A DNA stretch of 64,000 nucleotides from Cucumis sativus (taxonomy: Eukaryota; Streptophyta; Magnoliopsida; Cucurbitales; Cucurbitaceae): NCBI RefSeq assembly GCF_000004075.3, contig NC_026660.2, positions 22,819,498 through 22,883,497 on the forward strand, given 5' to 3'. Within the stretch, counting starts at the first letter, position 1; the number at the start of each line of letters is the position of its first letter. The position numbers and the translations under genes were made by a program. Below are positions 1 to 12,747 of this stretch, one piece after another. The notes beneath the pieces are model-generated. The model was not told the DNA's origin. It saw only the letters and a list, made by a program, of their open reading frames with translations, and made no database searches.

Positions 1-2111
1 TCTTTCAAGCACTCTAAGATCGAGTCTATCATCTTGCCTTGACACAAAGCTGTGAATACTTTTTCACACTCTTCTCCTGGAGATATCACTTTTTCTCCCG
101 TTAGCATTTTTGTTTCCAACTCTTCTCGCACAAATCTATACAATGGATACGATCTACAATTCTTGATTTGATTTTCAATTTTAGAACTTCCGCTTTCATA
201 TGCTAACCTTGAATTTTCAACTTCTTTTGGTAATACTGCCTTCAGTTCCTCCTCGAAAGAAGCAATCTTTTGGAAGATTGAAGTGTCTACCGTCTTTTCA
301 TTATCACCATTTGCAAGTGCATGTTCAACGAGAACTTGTCTTAACTTTTGACTCAATGGGTAAGTAGCACTGCATGGATCATCGATATAAGAAAATGTGT
401 ACTCTCTATCGACGACTTTGAGTAGATCTTTCTCACAGAATCTTGAGGGGTGAAGTGTCCCATTAGAGGATGTGGTTAATACTTTCTTGGCTATTTGGCT
501 AACAGTGGTTTTCACAGTGCTCTTCAAGTTTTCCTCCAGATGCCTCAAGTCAATTGCTTGGCATAGAGCAACTAAAAATGTTGATGACATGAGTTTCAGA
601 ATATCAATAGCTTCAGCTGTTTTCCTTGAAGAAATTAAACCTAGAGAGTTAACATCTTGATTGTGTTGCTCAGCACTTTGAACATGACTTGTAACTGGAT
701 TTGCAAGGTATTGAAGCTCAGAGCAATATGAAGCCATGGCAATTTCAGCTCCTTTAAATCCATAATCCAAGCTCGGATTTCTACTAGCAGAAAGATTAGA
801 TGGCAAACCGTTATTATAGAAATCATTGACGAGTTCCGAAAATTGAGCAAACATGAGCTTTCCTATAGATGCAATGGCCAATCGAGTGTTATCCATAGAA
901 ACTCCAATGGGTGTTCCTTGAAAGTTGCCTCCATGTAGTGCTTTGTTTCTTGAAACATCAATCAAAGGGTTGTCATTGACCGAGTTAATCTCTCGCTCAA
1001 TAGATTTTGTAGAGAATCGAATTACTTCAATCAAGGGACCAAGCCATTGAGGTGAAGTTCTTAGAGCATATCGATCTTGTTTAGGCTTTTGGAGGGGATC
1101 AATTTCATGCAATTTCTTGGCTGTTTTCATGTAAGAGCTTCCATCCAAAATGTGCTCCATAATTGCTGCCGCCTCAATTTGACCAGGGTGGTGCTTCAAC
1201 TTATGAGTTAAATGATCGGTAAATTCAGGCTTTCCTTGCATGACCTCAGCAAAAATAGCAGAAAGAATCTCTGACAAAACAGCCAAAATATTTGCCTCAA
1301 AGAGAACAATAGAAGCCAATCCTGAACCAACAGCAGTACCATTAACAAGAGCAAGACCTTCCTTAGGTTGCAATTCAAAGAACCCAGAAGGAATATCAGC
1401 TTGTTGGAAAGCTTCCTTGGCAGTAATACGTTCTCCATTTGGTCCAATGGCCTTGGAGTTGGGTCGCCCAGTGAGCAATCCAGCAATGTAAGAAAGAGGA
1501 ACAAGATCTCCCGAAGCAGTAATGGTTCCACGAAGAGGCAAGCAAGGAGTGATATTATTGTTCAAGAGTTTGGTTATGGCTTCCAAAATCTCAAATCTAA
1601 TACCCGAATAGCCTTGAAGAAGAGTGTTGATTCTCACCAACATGGCCGCTCTCGTAGCTGAATGAGGCAAAGTATGATCAGACTCAGCTCCACTTCCAAA
1701 AATTCCCGCATTCAAAAATCTAATCAACTCCTTCTGAAGAGCACCACCTTGCTTGGTCCTTCTATGAGAAGTAGCACCAAATCCAGTAGTAACACCATAA
1801 CTATCAGTTCCTTTATTCATGCTCTCCATGACCCAATCACTGCTAGCCTTAACACCAGCTCTAGAAGATTCAGAAAGCTCAACAATAACATCAGTATCCC
1901 GAGTAGCAATAGCAGCCACCTGAGAAATGGTAAGAGTCTCACCACCAAGCTTGACAAGGGGCCTCCGATACTCCTCAACCATGCGCTTCACCTCATCGAG
2001 ATGGCTTCCCTTGAGAGACTCAGCAGCCACACCCCAATTCAGTGGATCGTTAGAGCCAATGCACAAACTCTCCACTGAACCGTTCTTTTGTTGGAAGTGA
2101 GCAAATGCCAT
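1..2111 (-). CDS. PAL: Phenylalanine ammonia-lyase, copy 1 (3' end cut by window edge)
   Basis: Deaminates L-phenylalanine to trans-cinnamate and ammonia, the first step of phenylpropanoid metabolism; PALs are soluble cytosolic tetramers. The minus strand is open from the ATG at 2111-2109 to base 1 with no stop or frameshift (703 full codons). It ends in ECLKE, so by comparison with the other copies only about nine codons (W-N-G-A-P-I-P-I-C) lie outside the window. Visible family marks are the catalytic Tyr in SYGVTTGFG, the Phe selectivity residue in RFLNAGIFG, the Ala-Ser-Gly that cyclises to the MIO cofactor in [14 protein letters not shown], and NGTAVGSG. There is no intron, whereas most angiosperm PAL genes carry one at a conserved place. 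It is the most 3' member of a four-gene head-to-tail array. Its N-terminus ([17 protein letters not shown]) differs from the other three. Confidence 0.96.
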   Translation of the reverse strand, partial: MAFAHFQQKNGSVESLCIGSNDPLNWGVAAESLKGSHLDEVKRMVEEYRRPLVKLGGETLTISQVAAIATRDTDVIVELSESSRAGVKASSDWVMESMNKGTDSYGVTTGFGATSHRRTKQGGALQKELIRFLNAGIFGSGAESDHTLPHSATRAAMLVRINTLLQGYSGIRFEILEAITKLLNNNITPCLPLRGTITASGDLVPLSYIAGLLTGRPNSKAIGPNGERITAKEAFQQADIPSGFFELQPKEGLALVNGTAVGSGLASIVLFEANILAVLSEILSAIFAEVMQGKPEFTDHLTHKLKHHPGQIEAAAIMEHILDGSSYMKTAKKLHEIDPLQKPKQDRYALRTSPQWLGPLIEVIRFSTKSIEREINSVNDNPLIDVSRNKALHGGNFQGTPIGVSMDNTRLAIASIGKLMFAQFSELVNDFYNNGLPSNLSASRNPSLDYGFKGAEIAMASYCSELQYLANPVTSHVQSAEQHNQDVNSLGLISSRKTAEAIDILKLMSSTFLVALCQAIDLRHLEENLKSTVKTTVSQIAKKVLTTSSNGTLHPSRFCEKDLLKVVDREYTFSYIDDPCSATYPLSQKLRQVLVEHALANGDNEKTVDTSIFQKIASFEEELKAVLPKEVENSRLAYESGSSKIENQIKNCRSYPLYRFVREELETKMLTGEKVISPGEECEKVFTALCQGKMIDSILECLK

Positions 2112-2242
2112 TTCTATACAAAAATGGATTAGAAAGAGAAAAGGGTATTAGAGATGAAGAAGTACTAAGCTTCTTTCTTTTGGTTTAGATTTAGAGAACT
2201 ACTGATTTCTGTGAGTTGTGGAGATTGGTAATGGAAATTTGG

Positions 2243-2396
2243 GTTTATATAGAGATGTTTTTTTTTCTGTAACTAATTAGCTTGTGTTTATATAGAGATT
2301 ACGATAATTTATTTCTATTCCTGGGGTGTGTTAGGTATATAAGTGTCAAGGAAAAGAGGAGGAAAGAAAGAAGAAAGAGCTTGTAAAGTAGTTGGT
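2243..2396 (-). promoter_or_regulatory. PAL copy 1 core promoter: duplicated TATA and an AC-like box
   Basis: On the minus strand CTATATAAAC at 2252-2243 is a good TATA box about 130 bp upstream of the ATG. The same 14-bp block, TATA box included, recurs 43 bp upstream (2286-2299). Farther up, CTACCAAC (2391-2398) resembles the ACCAAC core of the AC/L boxes that R2R3-MYB factors bind in phenylpropanoid promoters. Motif matches only. Confidence 0.5.
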
Positions 2397-2399
2397 AGA

Positions 2400-4665
2400 G
2401 TCCACATGGTGTGAAAATGGTTCAAAGAAGAATAATATAAACTTTTCAATTGGTCAAAGTTTTTAGGCCCTTGGTGGTTATGTGTGAATTTCTTGTTCAT
2501 TTCTTTCAAGAAAAAAAAATATCTTTACTTAGATATTAACTTTCTTCTCAGGATATCATTTTTCTAAAATTTATTTCTTTTTCAGTTCAATAACATGTGA
2601 AGTAATTTAAATATGGACTAGTGATATTTTTAGTTTCAGGATATATATTTTAGTTGAGAGTTATAGTTTGACATTTTATTTTATGTTTAAATATTGTGGG
2701 TTTTTTTTTTATGACAACCATACTTTTGCACATTTGAATTTTAAGGATAGACCAATAAATTAAATAAATAAATTTTTATTAAGTAAATGTGAAGTTTTGG
2801 TGTATAAAATTTTCAACTTCAAAGAATTTAAAAAAGTTTAGATCAGTCAAGCTACTGAAGTTTATGTGAACTAGTAATTCTTTTTCTAAATAAACCAAAG
2901 TTTAAATATTATACCACCCTCCCTCTCTTGACTTTGGTTTACTTTTGTATTTTTAACTTTTTAAAATTATAATAATTTAAAAAGAACTATGTTAAAGAAT
3001 ATATTGAAAAGAAAAGAAATAATTTGAAATTAATACGAAAGACTAAAATCACTTGATTTTTAAGAGTATAAGAATTAAATTGAAAATTTTAAAAATATAT
3101 GGAACAACAACTAAAGAAATTTAAAATAAATATTATTTTCAAAATACATAGAACAAAATTAGTATTTAAACATAAAAATAAAATTTGAAAAAATAGGAGA
3201 TTGATTATTAGTTGTGGTGACGCAATAATTGGCATTCCATATACCCACAAAATTAGAAGTCTATATAGACTACACATAGGAGTTTGGTGAGAGTCAAATT
3301 TGTCATATTTGCTGTGAATATATATATATATATATATTGTATGGTCGTTGAATGTGAAAAATAATTGGAAGTCTCATCTTTGAAATTCACAATAAAGTTT
3401 AATAGATCCAACCCATTAAATATTATTATATCACTGAAGTAACGTAGACCATAGCCTTTTTGAATTTCTTTGTAAAATACGAACATAATAATTAGAAGAG
3501 AGATAGAGAGAGAGACCCAAGGGGTTCGTCAACTTAAATGGATGCTAATTAATATTGTACCTAAGATTGGTTTTATCATAATTAATTAACTTGGTAGATA
3601 ATTTGTCATATGATAATGATACTCTCCTATTTATACTCATAACTAATAATTCAGTATTTAATTTGGTTGCCAAAATGAAAAAATATCAACCTCTTCAATT
3701 CTGTCATCCTAACAAAGAAAACCCAAACCCTTCCTTGCTCTCATATATAAGACAGAAATAGTGTTCTTTTCAAGGGTAATTATAATAAATAAATTTTAAA
3801 AATAATAATTAAATACATTTAGTAACATATTTAAAAAGTTATAAATATAACAAAGTGGTTGCATTTTTTTAAAATATGCTATATGTGTTAATACTTGGAG
3901 AGAATTTGACGTTTGGTTGCAACTTCCTATCCAAAGTATTAAAAAAACGCATTTGAATAGTAATATGTCTTAATTATCTATAAGTTATATTTTGGAGTAT
4001 AATTAATTGTGCAAGTACACACTAGAAAATATATAGTTGATTAGATTAAGGAAGCAACAAAACTACCTTAAGTGTGACTTTTTATGAACGACTTTGACCA
4101 TAATTATGATTATTCAATATGTTATAAACAATAATGATGAAGAAGATAGGTAAGTTTTGATTAAGTTAATTTTTTTATGTCAGTTCAACGTGCATGCAAC
4201 CAATGCACTCAATTTCTTAAAATTGGTACTTCAATAACCTCTCTCTCTACTACACATTTTTTCAGTAAGAAATGTTCAAAACCTGTATGTGATCAATGAT
4301 TCTCTTATACTCAATTTTAGTTAATTAAATTGAATTAAACCCAAATTTAAAATTATTAATCAAAGTATATTACTACCTATAGTTAAAATCAATTATGCAA
4401 ATGCTTCAAGGGATAAGAACACTTGAAAGTTCATAAATAGTATCTGAAAGTACTGAAAATGAATAGAAATTCTTTGCTAACACTCAAAGCGACTAATTAG
4501 AAAAGGGTAAGTTTTAGAACAAAGGGGCTATCACAATAACACAGTATCTTATTTTGCTAACTTTTTGTTCATTAATCAAATTAACTTCTTGAAATAAAAA
4601 TGTGACAGTAAAATTAAAAAAAAAAAATTATAGTAAAAGTGTAAATTTAATCTTATATCCTTATT
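2400..4665. other. Spacer between PAL copies 1 and 2
   Basis: AT-rich intergenic DNA with short A/T runs and a small (TA)n at about 3318-3338. The short open frames on either strand have no family features. It holds the distal promoter of copy 1 and the 3' flank of copy 2. No gene is supported. Confidence 0.6.
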
Positions 4666-6819
4666 CTAACATATAGGAATGGGAGCCCCGTTCCACTCTT
4701 TTAAGCACTCCAAAATAGAGTCGATCATCTTTCCTTGACACAAAGCTGTGAATACCTTCTCGCATTCTTCTCCTGGAGATATCACTCTTTCTCCTGTTAG
4801 AAGTTTTGCTCCCAAGTCTTCTCTCACAAATTTATATAATGGATAAGATCGACAATCCTTTATTTGATTTGCAACTTTAGAATTTCCGCTCTCATATGCC
4901 AACCTTGTATTTTCAACTTCCTTCGGTAAAGCTACCTTTAGTTCTTCTTCAAAAGCAGTAATCTTTTGGAAGATGGACGTGTTCATGTTTTTTTCATTTT
5001 CGCCATTGGTGAGGGCATGGTCAACTAGAACTTGTCTCAACTTTTGCATCAATGGATAAGTAGCACTACATGGATCATCAATGTATGCAAATGTGTATTC
5101 TCTGTCAACGACTTTAAGTAGATCTTTCTCGCAAAATCTTGATGGGTGTAGTGTGCCAATGGAGGATGTGGTTAATACCTTTTTCGCTACTTGACTCACT
5201 ACACTTTTAACCGTGCTCTTCAAGTTTTCCTCCAGATGCCTCAAGTCAATTGCTTGGCAGAGTGCAACCAAAAATGTGGATGACATGAGTTTCAAGATAT
5301 CGATGGCTTCTGCAGTTTTTCTTGAAGAAATTAAACCAAGAGAATTAACATCTTGGTTATGTTGCTCAGCACTTTGAACATGACTTGTCACTGGATTTGC
5401 AAGATATTGAAGTTCAGAGCAGTATGAAGCCATTGCAATTTCAGCTCCTTTAAACCCATAATCCAAGCTAGGATTTCTACTGGCAGAAAGATTAGAAGGT
5501 AAACCATTGTTGTAGAAGTCATTGACAAGTTCTGAGAATTGGGCAAACATGAGCTTTCCAATTGAAGCAATGGCCAAACGAGTGTTATCCATGGAAACTC
5601 CAATCGGTGTTCCTTGGAAGTTGCCTCCGTGCAATGCCTTGTTTCTTGAAACATCAATCAAAGGGTTATCATTGACTGAGTTAATCTCTCGCTCAATAGA
5701 TTTGGTGGAAAATCGAATCACTTCAATCAATGGCCCAAGCCATTGTGGTGAAGTTCTAAGAGCATAACGATCTTGTTTAGGCTTTTGGAGAGGATCAATT
5801 TCATGTAGTTTCTTGGCTGCTTTCATGTAAGAACTTCCATCCAAAATGTGTTCCATGATTGCGGCGGCTTCAATTTGACCAGGGTGATGTTTCAACTTGT
5901 GAGTCAAATGATCAGTGAATTCAGGCTTTCCTTGCATGACCTCAGCAAAGATAGCAGAAAGAATTTCTGATAGAACAGCTAGAATATTTGCCTCAAATAG
6001 GACAATAGAAGCTAACCCAGAACCTACAGCCGTGCCATTAACAAGAGCAAGACCTTCTTTAGGCTGCAACTCGAAAAAGCTAGAAGGAATACCAGCTTGT
6101 TTAAAGGCAGCCTCAGCGTCAAGAGTTTCCCCATTAGGCCCAATGGCCTTGGAATTAGGACGACCCGTAAGTAGCCCAGCAATATACGATAAAGGGACAA
6201 GATCCCCCGATGCCGTAATTGTTCCTCGTAGTGGCAAACATGGAGTAACGTTTTCATTGAGAAGATTAGTAATAGCTTCCAAAATCTCAAATCGAATGCC
6301 CGAGTAACCTTGAAGCAAAGTATTGATCCTCACTAACATGGCTGCCCTCGTAGCTGAATGAGGCAAAGTATGATTCGACTCAGCTCCATTTCCAAAAATT
6401 CCAGCATTTAAAAATCGAATCAACTCCTTCTGAAGAGCTCCACCTTGTTTTGTCCTTCTATGAGATGTAGCACCAAACCCAGTAGTTACACCATAACTAT
6501 CAGTTCCTTTATTCATACTCTCCATCACCCAATCACTACTAGCTTTAACACCCGCTCTGGCAGACTCAGCCAATTTCACAACTACATCATTATCACGAGT
6601 GGCAATAGCAGCCACCTGAGAAATAGTGAGAGTCTCACCCCCAAGCTTTACAACAGGCCTTCTATACTCATCCACCATCCGCTTCACCTCATCAAGATGG
6701 CTTCCCTTGAGAGCCTCAGCTGCCACACCCCAATTGAGTGGATCGACAACGTGGCTTGTGCAAAAGCTCTCCATCGAGCCATTTTGGTGAGCAAATTGTT
6801 CCAACTGGGCAGGTGCCAT
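4666..6819 (-). CDS. PAL: Phenylalanine ammonia-lyase, copy 2 (717 aa)
   Basis: Complete intronless PAL, ATG at 6819 and TAG at 4668-4666. Converts phenylalanine to cinnamate in the cytosol. Catalytic Tyr109 lies in SYGVTTGFG, selectivity Phe136 in RFLNAGIFG, the MIO triad Ala203-Ser204-Gly205 in [14 protein letters not shown], and Asn261 in VNGTAVGSG. The C-terminal half carries the plant-specific shielding domain and ends in the usual NGAPIPIC. Length is normal for plant PAL (about 700-725 aa). Its N-terminal extension is 12 residues longer than in copies 3 and 4. All active-site residues I could check are present, so it should be functional. Which isoform it matches in other species cannot be told without a tree. 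Confidence 0.97.
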   Translation of the reverse strand: MAPAQLEQFAHQNGSMESFCTSHVVDPLNWGVAAEALKGSHLDEVKRMVDEYRRPVVKLGGETLTISQVAAIATRDNDVVVKLAESARAGVKASSDWVMESMNKGTDSYGVTTGFGATSHRRTKQGGALQKELIRFLNAGIFGNGAESNHTLPHSATRAAMLVRINTLLQGYSGIRFEILEAITNLLNENVTPCLPLRGTITASGDLVPLSYIAGLLTGRPNSKAIGPNGETLDAEAAFKQAGIPSSFFELQPKEGLALVNGTAVGSGLASIVLFEANILAVLSEILSAIFAEVMQGKPEFTDHLTHKLKHHPGQIEAAAIMEHILDGSSYMKAAKKLHEIDPLQKPKQDRYALRTSPQWLGPLIEVIRFSTKSIEREINSVNDNPLIDVSRNKALHGGNFQGTPIGVSMDNTRLAIASIGKLMFAQFSELVNDFYNNGLPSNLSASRNPSLDYGFKGAEIAMASYCSELQYLANPVTSHVQSAEQHNQDVNSLGLISSRKTAEAIDILKLMSSTFLVALCQAIDLRHLEENLKSTVKSVVSQVAKKVLTTSSIGTLHPSRFCEKDLLKVVDREYTFAYIDDPCSATYPLMQKLRQVLVDHALTNGENEKNMNTSIFQKITAFEEELKVALPKEVENTRLAYESGNSKVANQIKDCRSYPLYKFVREDLGAKLLTGERVISPGEECEKVFTALCQGKMIDSILECLKEWNGAPIPIC

Positions 6820-6922
6820 GAAGAAAAATATATGGGGTTTATTTTTCCTCTTCTTTTAGGATTATTGATGAAGGAAATGAAAACAATTTGTTGAGTGTTG
6901 AAGCAGTGGAAGCTGAAGGATG

Positions 6923-6931
6923 GTTTAAATA
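6923..6931 (-). promoter_or_regulatory. TATA box of PAL copy 2
   Basis: The minus strand reads TATTTAAAC about 105 bp upstream of the ATG at 6819, at a sensible distance for a TATA box. No exact ACCAACC or ACCTACC AC element was seen between it and about 7400, unlike copies 3 and 4. Confidence 0.5.
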
Positions 6932-7175
6932 GAGGAAAGCTTTCAAAATTAAACCACAAAACAAAGACTAGAAAGTGAGTCTGTCTTAGTATTAGGTAAG
7001 GAAGAGTGGTGGAAATAGCCACTCAACACAACTTGTGGTTTTGAAGACGGAACAAAATGGGTAGTTAGAACTTGAGAAAGAGAAAAATGGGAAATGAAAC
7101 TATATATTAAAATAAATGAGAAGTGAGTAGTGATTTCATATTGAATGGTCAAAATTGAACGATTCAAATAATAAT

Positions 7176-7184
<9 letters not shown>

Positions 7185-7223
<39 letters not shown>

Positions 7224-7252
7224 TAGTACTGTGTAAGGGTGGGTGGGTGGGT
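7185..7252. repeat. (TA)n microsatellite next to a (GGGT)4 quadruplex motif
   Basis: A run of about 38 bp of alternating TA (roughly 7187-7225) is followed by four GGGT units at 7237-7252 on the plus strand. Four G3 tracts with one-base loops are a textbook stable G-quadruplex motif. It lies about 420 bp upstream of the copy 2 start codon; the G-rich strand is the template strand of that gene. Confidence 0.85.
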
Positions 7253-7259
7253 GTGCAAA

Positions 7260-8755
7260 GTAATATGTGTATGTGATTTTACGTGGGGAAGTTTGGTGAA
7301 TTCGTAGAAGATGGGCGTTGAAGAAGCCACGTAGCGAAGGGGAAGTCTATTTTGTTTGTTTTGTGGTAATAGAATATTATATGTATATTATATGGTTGCA
7401 AGAATAAGATAACAACCTTCAATTGGAATGGACCCAATGGGTCTTTGTTGGCTTTAGCCTAGCCTCTTGTGTTTCAAATCTCAATTCAATGTGTTTTGGT
7501 GATTAATTTGTGCAATGTTATCAATGTCCTCTGAATTAATTAGGTTGTCTAGCTATTTTTATACATTCTCTTTAATGATAAAAGGAAAAAGAAATATAAA
7601 AAACTTATTAAGCAGTGTATATCTATATATATATATATATATATATATGTGCAAGTTAAAAGCCATGGTCTCCTTGGTTTTCAATTATCAACTTATAATT
7701 GGATATTTAAGTGGACGATAGAAAAATGATTACAACCCCAAAAACGTATCCAAATCTTTTTCTTAGTTACTGTGTACTTAATCGTTGTGCAATTTCATGG
7801 TTTAATTTGGGAAAATGATGGGTTGAATCATCATATTGACGAGACAATGAGAAAAGTATTAGACATGAAATAGTAATGACCCTCCAAATTAAATTCAGTG
7901 TAAATGGTCTTTAGTTTCAATTTTACTTTTAAAATACAATTAACTCCTGAATTTGAGATAAACAACAATTTTTTTTGTAACATAAGAAATATATTTTTTA
8001 GTGTTTAATTTAAAAAATAAGTCATATTTGTGGAGAAAATTAGAGTATTTTGCAACTCATCATAATAATTGATTTTTAAAATGTATATTAATCAACTTTC
8101 ACCGAAAGAGTTTAAATAAAAATGAGTTTTCAACCAAAATTATTTTTATTAAATCAATTTAAACGAGCACGCGGTCAAGTTGATATGATGTGACCGTAGT
8201 ACTTAATTTTTGTAGGTTAATATTTTTAAAAATCAAAATTAGTTAGCACAAAACGTTAAACATGAATAACTATGTATTATATTAGTAATAATATTGGGCT
8301 GCCCGTCAGTTTTGTGTTAAAATCACCCCTTCAGAAATTCAAAATCAAACTTTTTTCTTTTTGTTCCAATACGTAAATATAGCAATACTATGATCGTATT
8401 TTAAAACATAAGTGACCAAAATGACACCTAACAAAAATATAAAGACTAAATATTGTCCCAAATTCGTTACACTTTATTTTCTATAACAAAATAAATGACC
8501 TTTGAAAAATGATCAGAATGGAAGCCAAAAAGATTAAATAAAGTATCAAACCCAAAATAAAATTTAGAGAGATGAACACATTAAGCACATATTCTCCAAA
8601 TTATGTAATTAATTAAATTGTATTTTTCTTCTGTATATATAATTGAAATGGGACTGATACCAAAAAAAAGATTTAAATAAAACACAAACACACAAGAAAA
8701 AGCCTTTCGTTATCATGAGAGGCTATGGATCCTTTGGACAAGTTGTGAGGGTGAC
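7260..8755. other. Spacer between PAL copies 2 and 3
   Basis: AT-rich intergenic DNA with a second (TA)n at about 7624-7648 and A/T-rich low-complexity tracts. It contains the distal promoter of copy 2 and the 3' flank of copy 3. No coding signal, RNA gene or mobile element is supported. Confidence 0.6.
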
Positions 8756-10873
8756 CTAACATATGGGAATGGGAGCTCCGTTCCATTCCTTCAAACATTC
8801 TAAGATAGAATCAATCATCTTTCCTTGACACAAAGCCGTGAATACCTTTTCACATTCTTCTCCTGGAGATATCATTTTTTCACCTGTTAGCAAATTTGTT
8901 CCCAACTCTTTTCTCACAAATTGATATAACGGGTATGATCTACATTCTTCAATTTGGTTCTTAATGGGTGCTTCTCCACTCTCGTATGCTAGCCTTGTGT
9001 TTTCAACTGCCTTTGGTAAAACTACCTTAAGTTCCTCTTCAAAAGTAGCAATCTTTTGGAAGATTGAAGTGCTTGTGTTCTTTTCATCATCGCCATTTGC
9101 AAGTGCGTGCTCAACAAGAACTTGCCTCAACTTTTGCATTAATGGGTAAATGGCGCTGCATGGATCATCTATATAGGCAAAAGTATACTCTCTGTCAACA
9201 ACCTTTAATAAGTCTTTCTCACAAAATCTCGATGGGTGAAGTGCACCATTAGAGGTTGTGGTCAAAACTTTCTTCGCTACTTGGCTTACAATAGTTTTAA
9301 CGGTGCTCTTGAGATTTTCCTCCAAATGCCTTAAATCAATTGCTTGGCAAAGAGCAACTAAAAAGGTGGAAGACATGAGTTTCAAAATATCAATGGCTTC
9401 GGCTGTTTTTCTTGAAGAAATCAAGCCAAGAGAGTTGACGTCTTGGTTGTGTTGTTCGGCACTTTGGACATGACTTGTGACCGGATTTGCAAGATATTGA
9501 AGCTCAGAGCAATATGAAGCCATAGCAATTTCAGCACCTTTAAACCCATAATCCAAGCTCGGGTTTCTACTTGCAGAAAGATTAGAAGGTAAACCGTTGT
9601 TGTAGAAGTCATTAACAAGTTCTGAGAATTGAGCAAACATGAGCTTTCCAATTGAAGCAATAGCCAAGCGAGTGTTGTCCATGGAGACTCCAATTGGAGT
9701 TCCTTGGAAGTTACCTCCATGCAATGCCTTGTTCCTTGAAACATCAATCAAAGGGTTGTCGTTAACTGAATTAATCTCACGCTCTATAGACTTTGTTGAG
9801 AACCTAATAACTTCAATCAATGGACCCAACCATTGCGGTGAAGTTCTAAGAGCGTAACGATCTTGTTTGGGCTTTTGGAGAGGATCCATTTCATGCAACT
9901 TCTTGGCCGTTTTCATGTAAGAACTCCCATCTAAAATGTATTCCATGATTGCAGCTGCTTCAATCTGTCCAGGATGATGCTTCAACTTATGGGTTAAATG
10001 GTCAGTAAATTCAGGCTTTCCTTGCATAACTTCAGCAAAAATAGCTGACAAAATCTCAGATAAGACAGCTAAAATATTTGCTTCAAAGAGAACGATAGAA
10101 GCCAATCCAGAACCAACAGCGGTACCATTGACAAGAGCAAGACCTTCCTTTGGTTGCAACTCAAAGAATCCAGAAGGAATACCAGCTCGTTGAAAAGCCT
10201 CGTTTGCATCAAGACTTTCTTCATTTGGACCAATGGCTTTAGAATTTGGCCGACCAGTGAGCAATCCAGCAATGTAAGAAAGTGGAACAAGATCACCAGA
10301 AGCAGTAATTGTGCCACGAAGAGGCAAACATGGAGTGACGTTATGGTTCAAGAGTTTGGTGATGGCTTCCAAAATCTCAAATCTAATACCTGAGTAACCT
10401 TGAAGAAGAGTATTGATTCTCACCAACATGGCTGCTCTGGTAGCCGAACGAGACAAAGTATGACATGACTCAGCACCATTTCCAAAGATACCAGCATTCA
10501 AGAATCGAATAAGCTCCTTCTGAAGAGCCCCACCATTTTTTGTCCTTCTGTGAGAGGTAGCACCAAAACCAGTAGTAACTCCGTAACTATCAGTGCCTTT
10601 TTTCATACTCTCCATAACCCAATCACTACTAGCTTTCACACCTGCTCTAGCAGACTCAGAAAGCTCAACAGTAACATCAAAATCTCGAGTAGCAATAGCA
10701 GCTACTTGAGAAATGGTGAGAGTTTCACCACCAAGCTTCACAAGGGGCCTTCGGTACTCCTCTACCATGCGTTTGACCTCATCTAGATGGCTCCCCTTGA
10801 GGGACTCCGCAGCCACACCCCAATTGAGAGGATCATGAGTGAAGCTCTTGCATGTGGTCTCAATTGGTGCCAT
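8756..10873 (-). CDS. PAL: Phenylalanine ammonia-lyase, copy 3 (705 aa)
   Basis: Complete intronless PAL with its start at 10873 and a TAG stop at 8758-8756. Same reaction as its neighbours: phenylalanine to trans-cinnamate. Catalytic Tyr97 (SYGVTTGFG), Phe124 (RFLNAGIFG), the MIO triad at 191-193 (TASGD) and Asn249 (NGTAVGSG) are all present. The N-terminus is short ([18 protein letters not shown]). The core is almost identical in amino acids to copies 1 and 2. In the core DNA it is closest to copy 4, sharing third-position choices that copy 2 lacks, for example around 9530-9610 against 13520-13600. It appears functional. Confidence 0.97.
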   Translation of the reverse strand: MAPIETTCKSFTHDPLNWGVAAESLKGSHLDEVKRMVEEYRRPLVKLGGETLTISQVAAIATRDFDVTVELSESARAGVKASSDWVMESMKKGTDSYGVTTGFGATSHRRTKNGGALQKELIRFLNAGIFGNGAESCHTLSRSATRAAMLVRINTLLQGYSGIRFEILEAITKLLNHNVTPCLPLRGTITASGDLVPLSYIAGLLTGRPNSKAIGPNEESLDANEAFQRAGIPSGFFELQPKEGLALVNGTAVGSGLASIVLFEANILAVLSEILSAIFAEVMQGKPEFTDHLTHKLKHHPGQIEAAAIMEYILDGSSYMKTAKKLHEMDPLQKPKQDRYALRTSPQWLGPLIEVIRFSTKSIEREINSVNDNPLIDVSRNKALHGGNFQGTPIGVSMDNTRLAIASIGKLMFAQFSELVNDFYNNGLPSNLSASRNPSLDYGFKGAEIAMASYCSELQYLANPVTSHVQSAEQHNQDVNSLGLISSRKTAEAIDILKLMSSTFLVALCQAIDLRHLEENLKSTVKTIVSQVAKKVLTTTSNGALHPSRFCEKDLLKVVDREYTFAYIDDPCSAIYPLMQKLRQVLVEHALANGDDEKNTSTSIFQKIATFEEELKVVLPKAVENTRLAYESGEAPIKNQIEECRSYPLYQFVRKELGTNLLTGEKMISPGEECEKVFTALCQGKMIDSILECLKEWNGAPIPIC

Positions 10874-11006
10874 TTGTAAGTATGAAAGAAAGAAATGGAA
10901 TGAAATCCAAAAGAATAAGAAAACGAAGAATGAAAAAATTCTTGTAAGTTATTGGAATTAGAATCTTTTTGTGTAAGATTGAGCTATTATGGAAGAAGAA
11001 ATGGTG

Positions 11007-11048
11007 CTTAAATAGGTATAGTTGATCAACTTGAGAGAGGAGTTGGTG
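11007..11048 (-). promoter_or_regulatory. PAL copy 3 core promoter: TATA and L-box-like element
   Basis: The minus strand has TATTTAAG at 11014-11007, about 135 bp above the ATG, and CTCACCAACTC about 30 bp farther up (ACCAAC core at 11047-11042). The pairing resembles the L-box plus TATA arrangement of classical PAL promoters and is matched in copy 4. Confidence 0.5.
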
Positions 11049-11059
11049 AGGAAGGCTGG

Positions 11060-12747
11060 TGGAAGGAGAACAAAAAGGAGAAAGAAAAGAAATTAAACGA
11101 TTGTTCAAAAAGGTCAAATTTGATGACTTGACTTTTATTGTTATACCCAAAAGCACTTCCTCCCTAGCCACTAAACTAAACATGTGTTTAAGTTATTTAT
11201 TTGGGATTTTTTATAACAAATATTTTACTCTTAACTTTTGAATCATTATCCACAACAAAAATCATCAAAACTACTTTCTTTGATGGTAGTTGGAACTTGG
11301 AAGGAAGGTGGGCAATTATAAATTTCAAAAATCAGAGAAAATATATAGTTAGAAACTCAATGTGAATGGTTGGTTCGATCTTATGCTTTTTCTTTTTTTA
11401 GTTATTATATTTTGAATTCAACAAGTGACATTGAAATTGGTAGGATATATATGATATTAGTAAAAGATCCATAAAATTTGAGAAGTGTAAAGTCCATGAA
11501 CTTTTAATTTGATAATCATTTCATTTTTTGTTTTTACTTTTTAAGATTAAGTGTATACTCTATTTCCTCCTCCAAATTTGTTGATGTATTATCTATATTT
11601 TACCAATAGTTTCAAAAACCAAACTAAAATATGAAAACTAAAAAATATAACAATTTTTTTTTTATTTGTAGAATTTTGCTAAAAAAATCAATCATTATAT
11701 TTAAGAAAATACAAATTATTATAAAAATGAAGAAGAACTAAGCTTAATTTTCAAAAATAAAAAAGAAAAACGAGATGGTTTCAAAATGGAGCCCTTAATT
11801 ATTTAGATATACTTTTTATTCTTCAATTAATTTCACATTCCCATATTCATTAGGTTAGATTTTTATTTTTCTTCTTGGAATTTAGATAAAGATTTTGGTT
11901 GGAAAATCATTTTAAAATTTCAAATTGCTACCAAAATTTACAAATACACACAAAATTTAAAAAACTGTGATTGATAAATACTAATAAGACATCTATTCTC
12001 AAAATGGCATATAAAAAATGTTTTCTACTCATTTGCTTTAGAATGTTAAGCCATTAAATTTAAAGATTTGGTATGTTATATGCAATATACATTTAGCTGT
12101 TTTCCCACAGACAAAAAGTCATTAGCTATTTTCAAAATCACTTCTTCTATGTGGGCTTTCTATCCAGTTACCCAAAAATCTTTTCTTCCCTTCACTCACT
12201 TCTAAGTTCTATTTCTTTTTCTTTCCCAACTTGTTTTTGTGATTTAGCTACTTGTATATTAGTGGTATATATATGTGTATATATATAAGAAAAGTTGTAT
12301 CTCAATAATGGACATTTTCCCAAATTTTCAAAGTTAATATTCAAATTTTCCAAAATGGAAAAGGCACAATAAAAATAAAAAAAAAAGATACAGAGAGTTA
12401 AACACATGAAGGATAAATTTATTCAGAATATGTTATTAAATCTTTTTACTAAAAATATGTTATTAAACTTACTGTATTGATTTAAACATGTATTTATTGA
12501 AACAAACATGAACCGTTAAATTATCATAAAATATATATTCTTGATCGAAAGGTTGGATATTTGAATCCTCCGCTCCAATCATAAAACTTACATTTATTGC
12601 AAAAAAAGAAAAGAAAAAAAACCAAGAAAGACCCGGACATGTAGGAAACAATTTTTAAAAGCAAAGATAAGAAAAACATGACGATAGCTTTGTGGATCAT
12701 CTTCAAAGGAGGGTCACAAGCATCCTTCAAACAAATCACGTAACATA
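11060..12747. other. Spacer between PAL copies 3 and 4
   Basis: AT-rich intergenic DNA with many poly-A/T tracts and no open frame showing family features. It includes the distal promoter of copy 3 and the 3' flank of copy 4. Nothing else is supported. Confidence 0.6.

Noticed and set aside
5915-6894. Long plus-strand open frames antisense to PAL copy 2 (up to 149 codons), with similar ones in the other copies
   Set aside because: They mirror the conserved PAL reading frame and recur wherever PAL sequence recurs; no family features of their own.
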